From DSVQ01 sp964484765 (GTDB taxonomy: Bacteria > Planctomycetota > Planctomycetia > Planctomycetales > Planctomycetaceae): DNA of 64,000 bases. Under the pieces are notes generated by a model, which ran no database searches, had not been told where the DNA came from, and saw only the letters and a program-made list of their open reading frames with translations. Below, one piece after another: positions 63,509-64,000 of this stretch (its first letter is position 1; the number at the start of each line of letters is the position of its first letter). Location: contig CAZAGI010000028.1 of assembly GCA_964484765.1 (NCBI GenBank), positions 21,221 to 85,220 on the forward strand. The letters are read 5' to 3'. A program made the position numbers and the translations under genes.

Positions 63509-64000
63509 GTGCGAAATTTGCCAGCGAGTACACGCCCGGTGTTTGTCCCGCTATTTTACTGGATGGCAGCCGCCGCTCTCGTGACCGCGGCGGGGTGTCA
63601 AGGTGCGCCGTCGGCGAACCGCCCCGCGGGGAAGACTGCGGCGTCGAAGTCTTCCCACGATGTGGTATCGGATGCGCCCGTGTTGCCACCATCGGCCGAC
63701 CAGTTCGTGGGCAGCGCCGCTTGTGCGACCTGTCACGCGAAGGAAACCAACGACTTCCACGGCCACCCGATGTCCATCTCGCTCGTGCCCGCGACACAGG
63801 AATCGCCGCTGGAAGACTATTCGCAGTCCTCGTTCTCTTCCCTGCCGGGTGTGACGTATTACGCCGAGAAAACTCCGGCGGGAATCTTCCATCACGAAAA
63901 GCGTGTCGACGGTGACGGGGAACTGATCTACGATCAAGCCATCCCCATTGACTATACCGTGGGTTCGGGAGCACGCGGACGTTCCTACCTGATCAATCAC
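63509..64000 (+). CDS. CxxCH lipoprotein, 3' truncated by window edge
   Basis: At least 164 aa, continuing past the window end. GTG 63509 has GAGGGA 5 nt upstream. The lipobox is LVTAAGC (Cys 30). The mature part starts with a Ser/Ala/Pro-rich linker, then GSAACATCHAKETNDFHGHP, with one heme motif (CATCH, 72-76) of the cytochrome c554/multiheme type, and YYAEKTPAGIFHHEKRVDGDG. It probably carries more hemes, perhaps with TPRs, beyond the edge. Cotranscription with the UnbV lipoprotein gene is likely. Confidence 0.8.
   Translation, partial: MRNLPASTRPVFVPLFYWMAAAALVTAAGCQGAPSANRPAGKTAASKSSHDVVSDAPVLPPSADQFVGSAACATCHAKETNDFHGHPMSISLVPATQESPLEDYSQSSFSSLPGVTYYAEKTPAGIFHHEKRVDGDGELIYDQAIPIDYTVGSGARGRSYLINH

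Overview
The window is bacterial, roughly 60% GC, and reads as a member of the Planctomycetota (order Planctomycetales). The markers are a PSCyt1/DUF1549/DUF1553 giant protein, a DUF1559 pseudopilin, two ASPIC/UnbV FG-GAP lipoproteins, a DUF1080 lipoprotein, an ECF sigma factor with a membrane-anchored C-terminal extension, and many dispersed palindromic repeats. The genus cannot be named from the sequence alone. No rRNA, tRNA, CRISPR array or complete insertion sequence was seen.

Region 1 (1-11.5 kb, + strand) is a terminal oxidase operon. It holds a c-type cytochrome cut by the window edge, a cupredoxin-like lipoprotein, a diheme cytochrome c lipoprotein, coxB, coxA (A2-type), ctaA, ctaB, coxC with a long insertion, and a subunit IV gene. 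A strong terminator follows, then an ABC ATPase without a permease. The lipoproteins probably bring electrons to the CuA site of CoxB, and CtaA/CtaB make heme A for CoxA.

Region 2 (11.5-31.5 kb) is mixed housekeeping and accessory content: DUF1445, MOSC, DUF3472, an orphan sugar-type permease, a secreted matrixin-like protease, a PcrA/UvrD helicase, a PD-(D/E)XK-like protein, a TIR-membrane protein, rhamnulokinase, an Nramp-related transporter, FolD, a LolA-like lipoprotein, the membrane-tethered ECF sigma factor, a second PD-(D/E)XK-like protein and a DinG-type helicase that lacks one Fe-S cysteine.

Region 3 (31.5-35 kb) is a small, less GC-rich patch of short hypothetical genes. It surrounds a frameshifted REP-associated tyrosine transposase (RAYT) flanked by its own inverted REP palindromes. 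An RlmN/Cfr-type methyltransferase follows, and its last codons lie inside another palindromic repeat.

Region 4 (35-53.6 kb) carries secreted beta-propeller proteins, an acyl-CoA synthetase, RNase Y, a GH5 glycosidase, DUF1080 and DUF1549/DUF1553 proteins, a Wza/SLBB exopolysaccharide export protein with its lipoprotein neighbour, and a sigma-70 factor.

Region 5 (53.8-64 kb) is the most system-like part. A TPR + FG-GAP/UnbV lipoprotein is divergent from a run of two tandem TPR membrane proteins, a small lipoprotein, a DUF1559 pseudopilin, a second FG-GAP/UnbV lipoprotein and a CxxCH lipoprotein cut by the window end. The two stand-alone TPR proteins resemble the TPR half of the divergent fusion.

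At least seven inverted palindrome pairs (REPIN-like) of different sequence families sit in intergenic gaps across the window.
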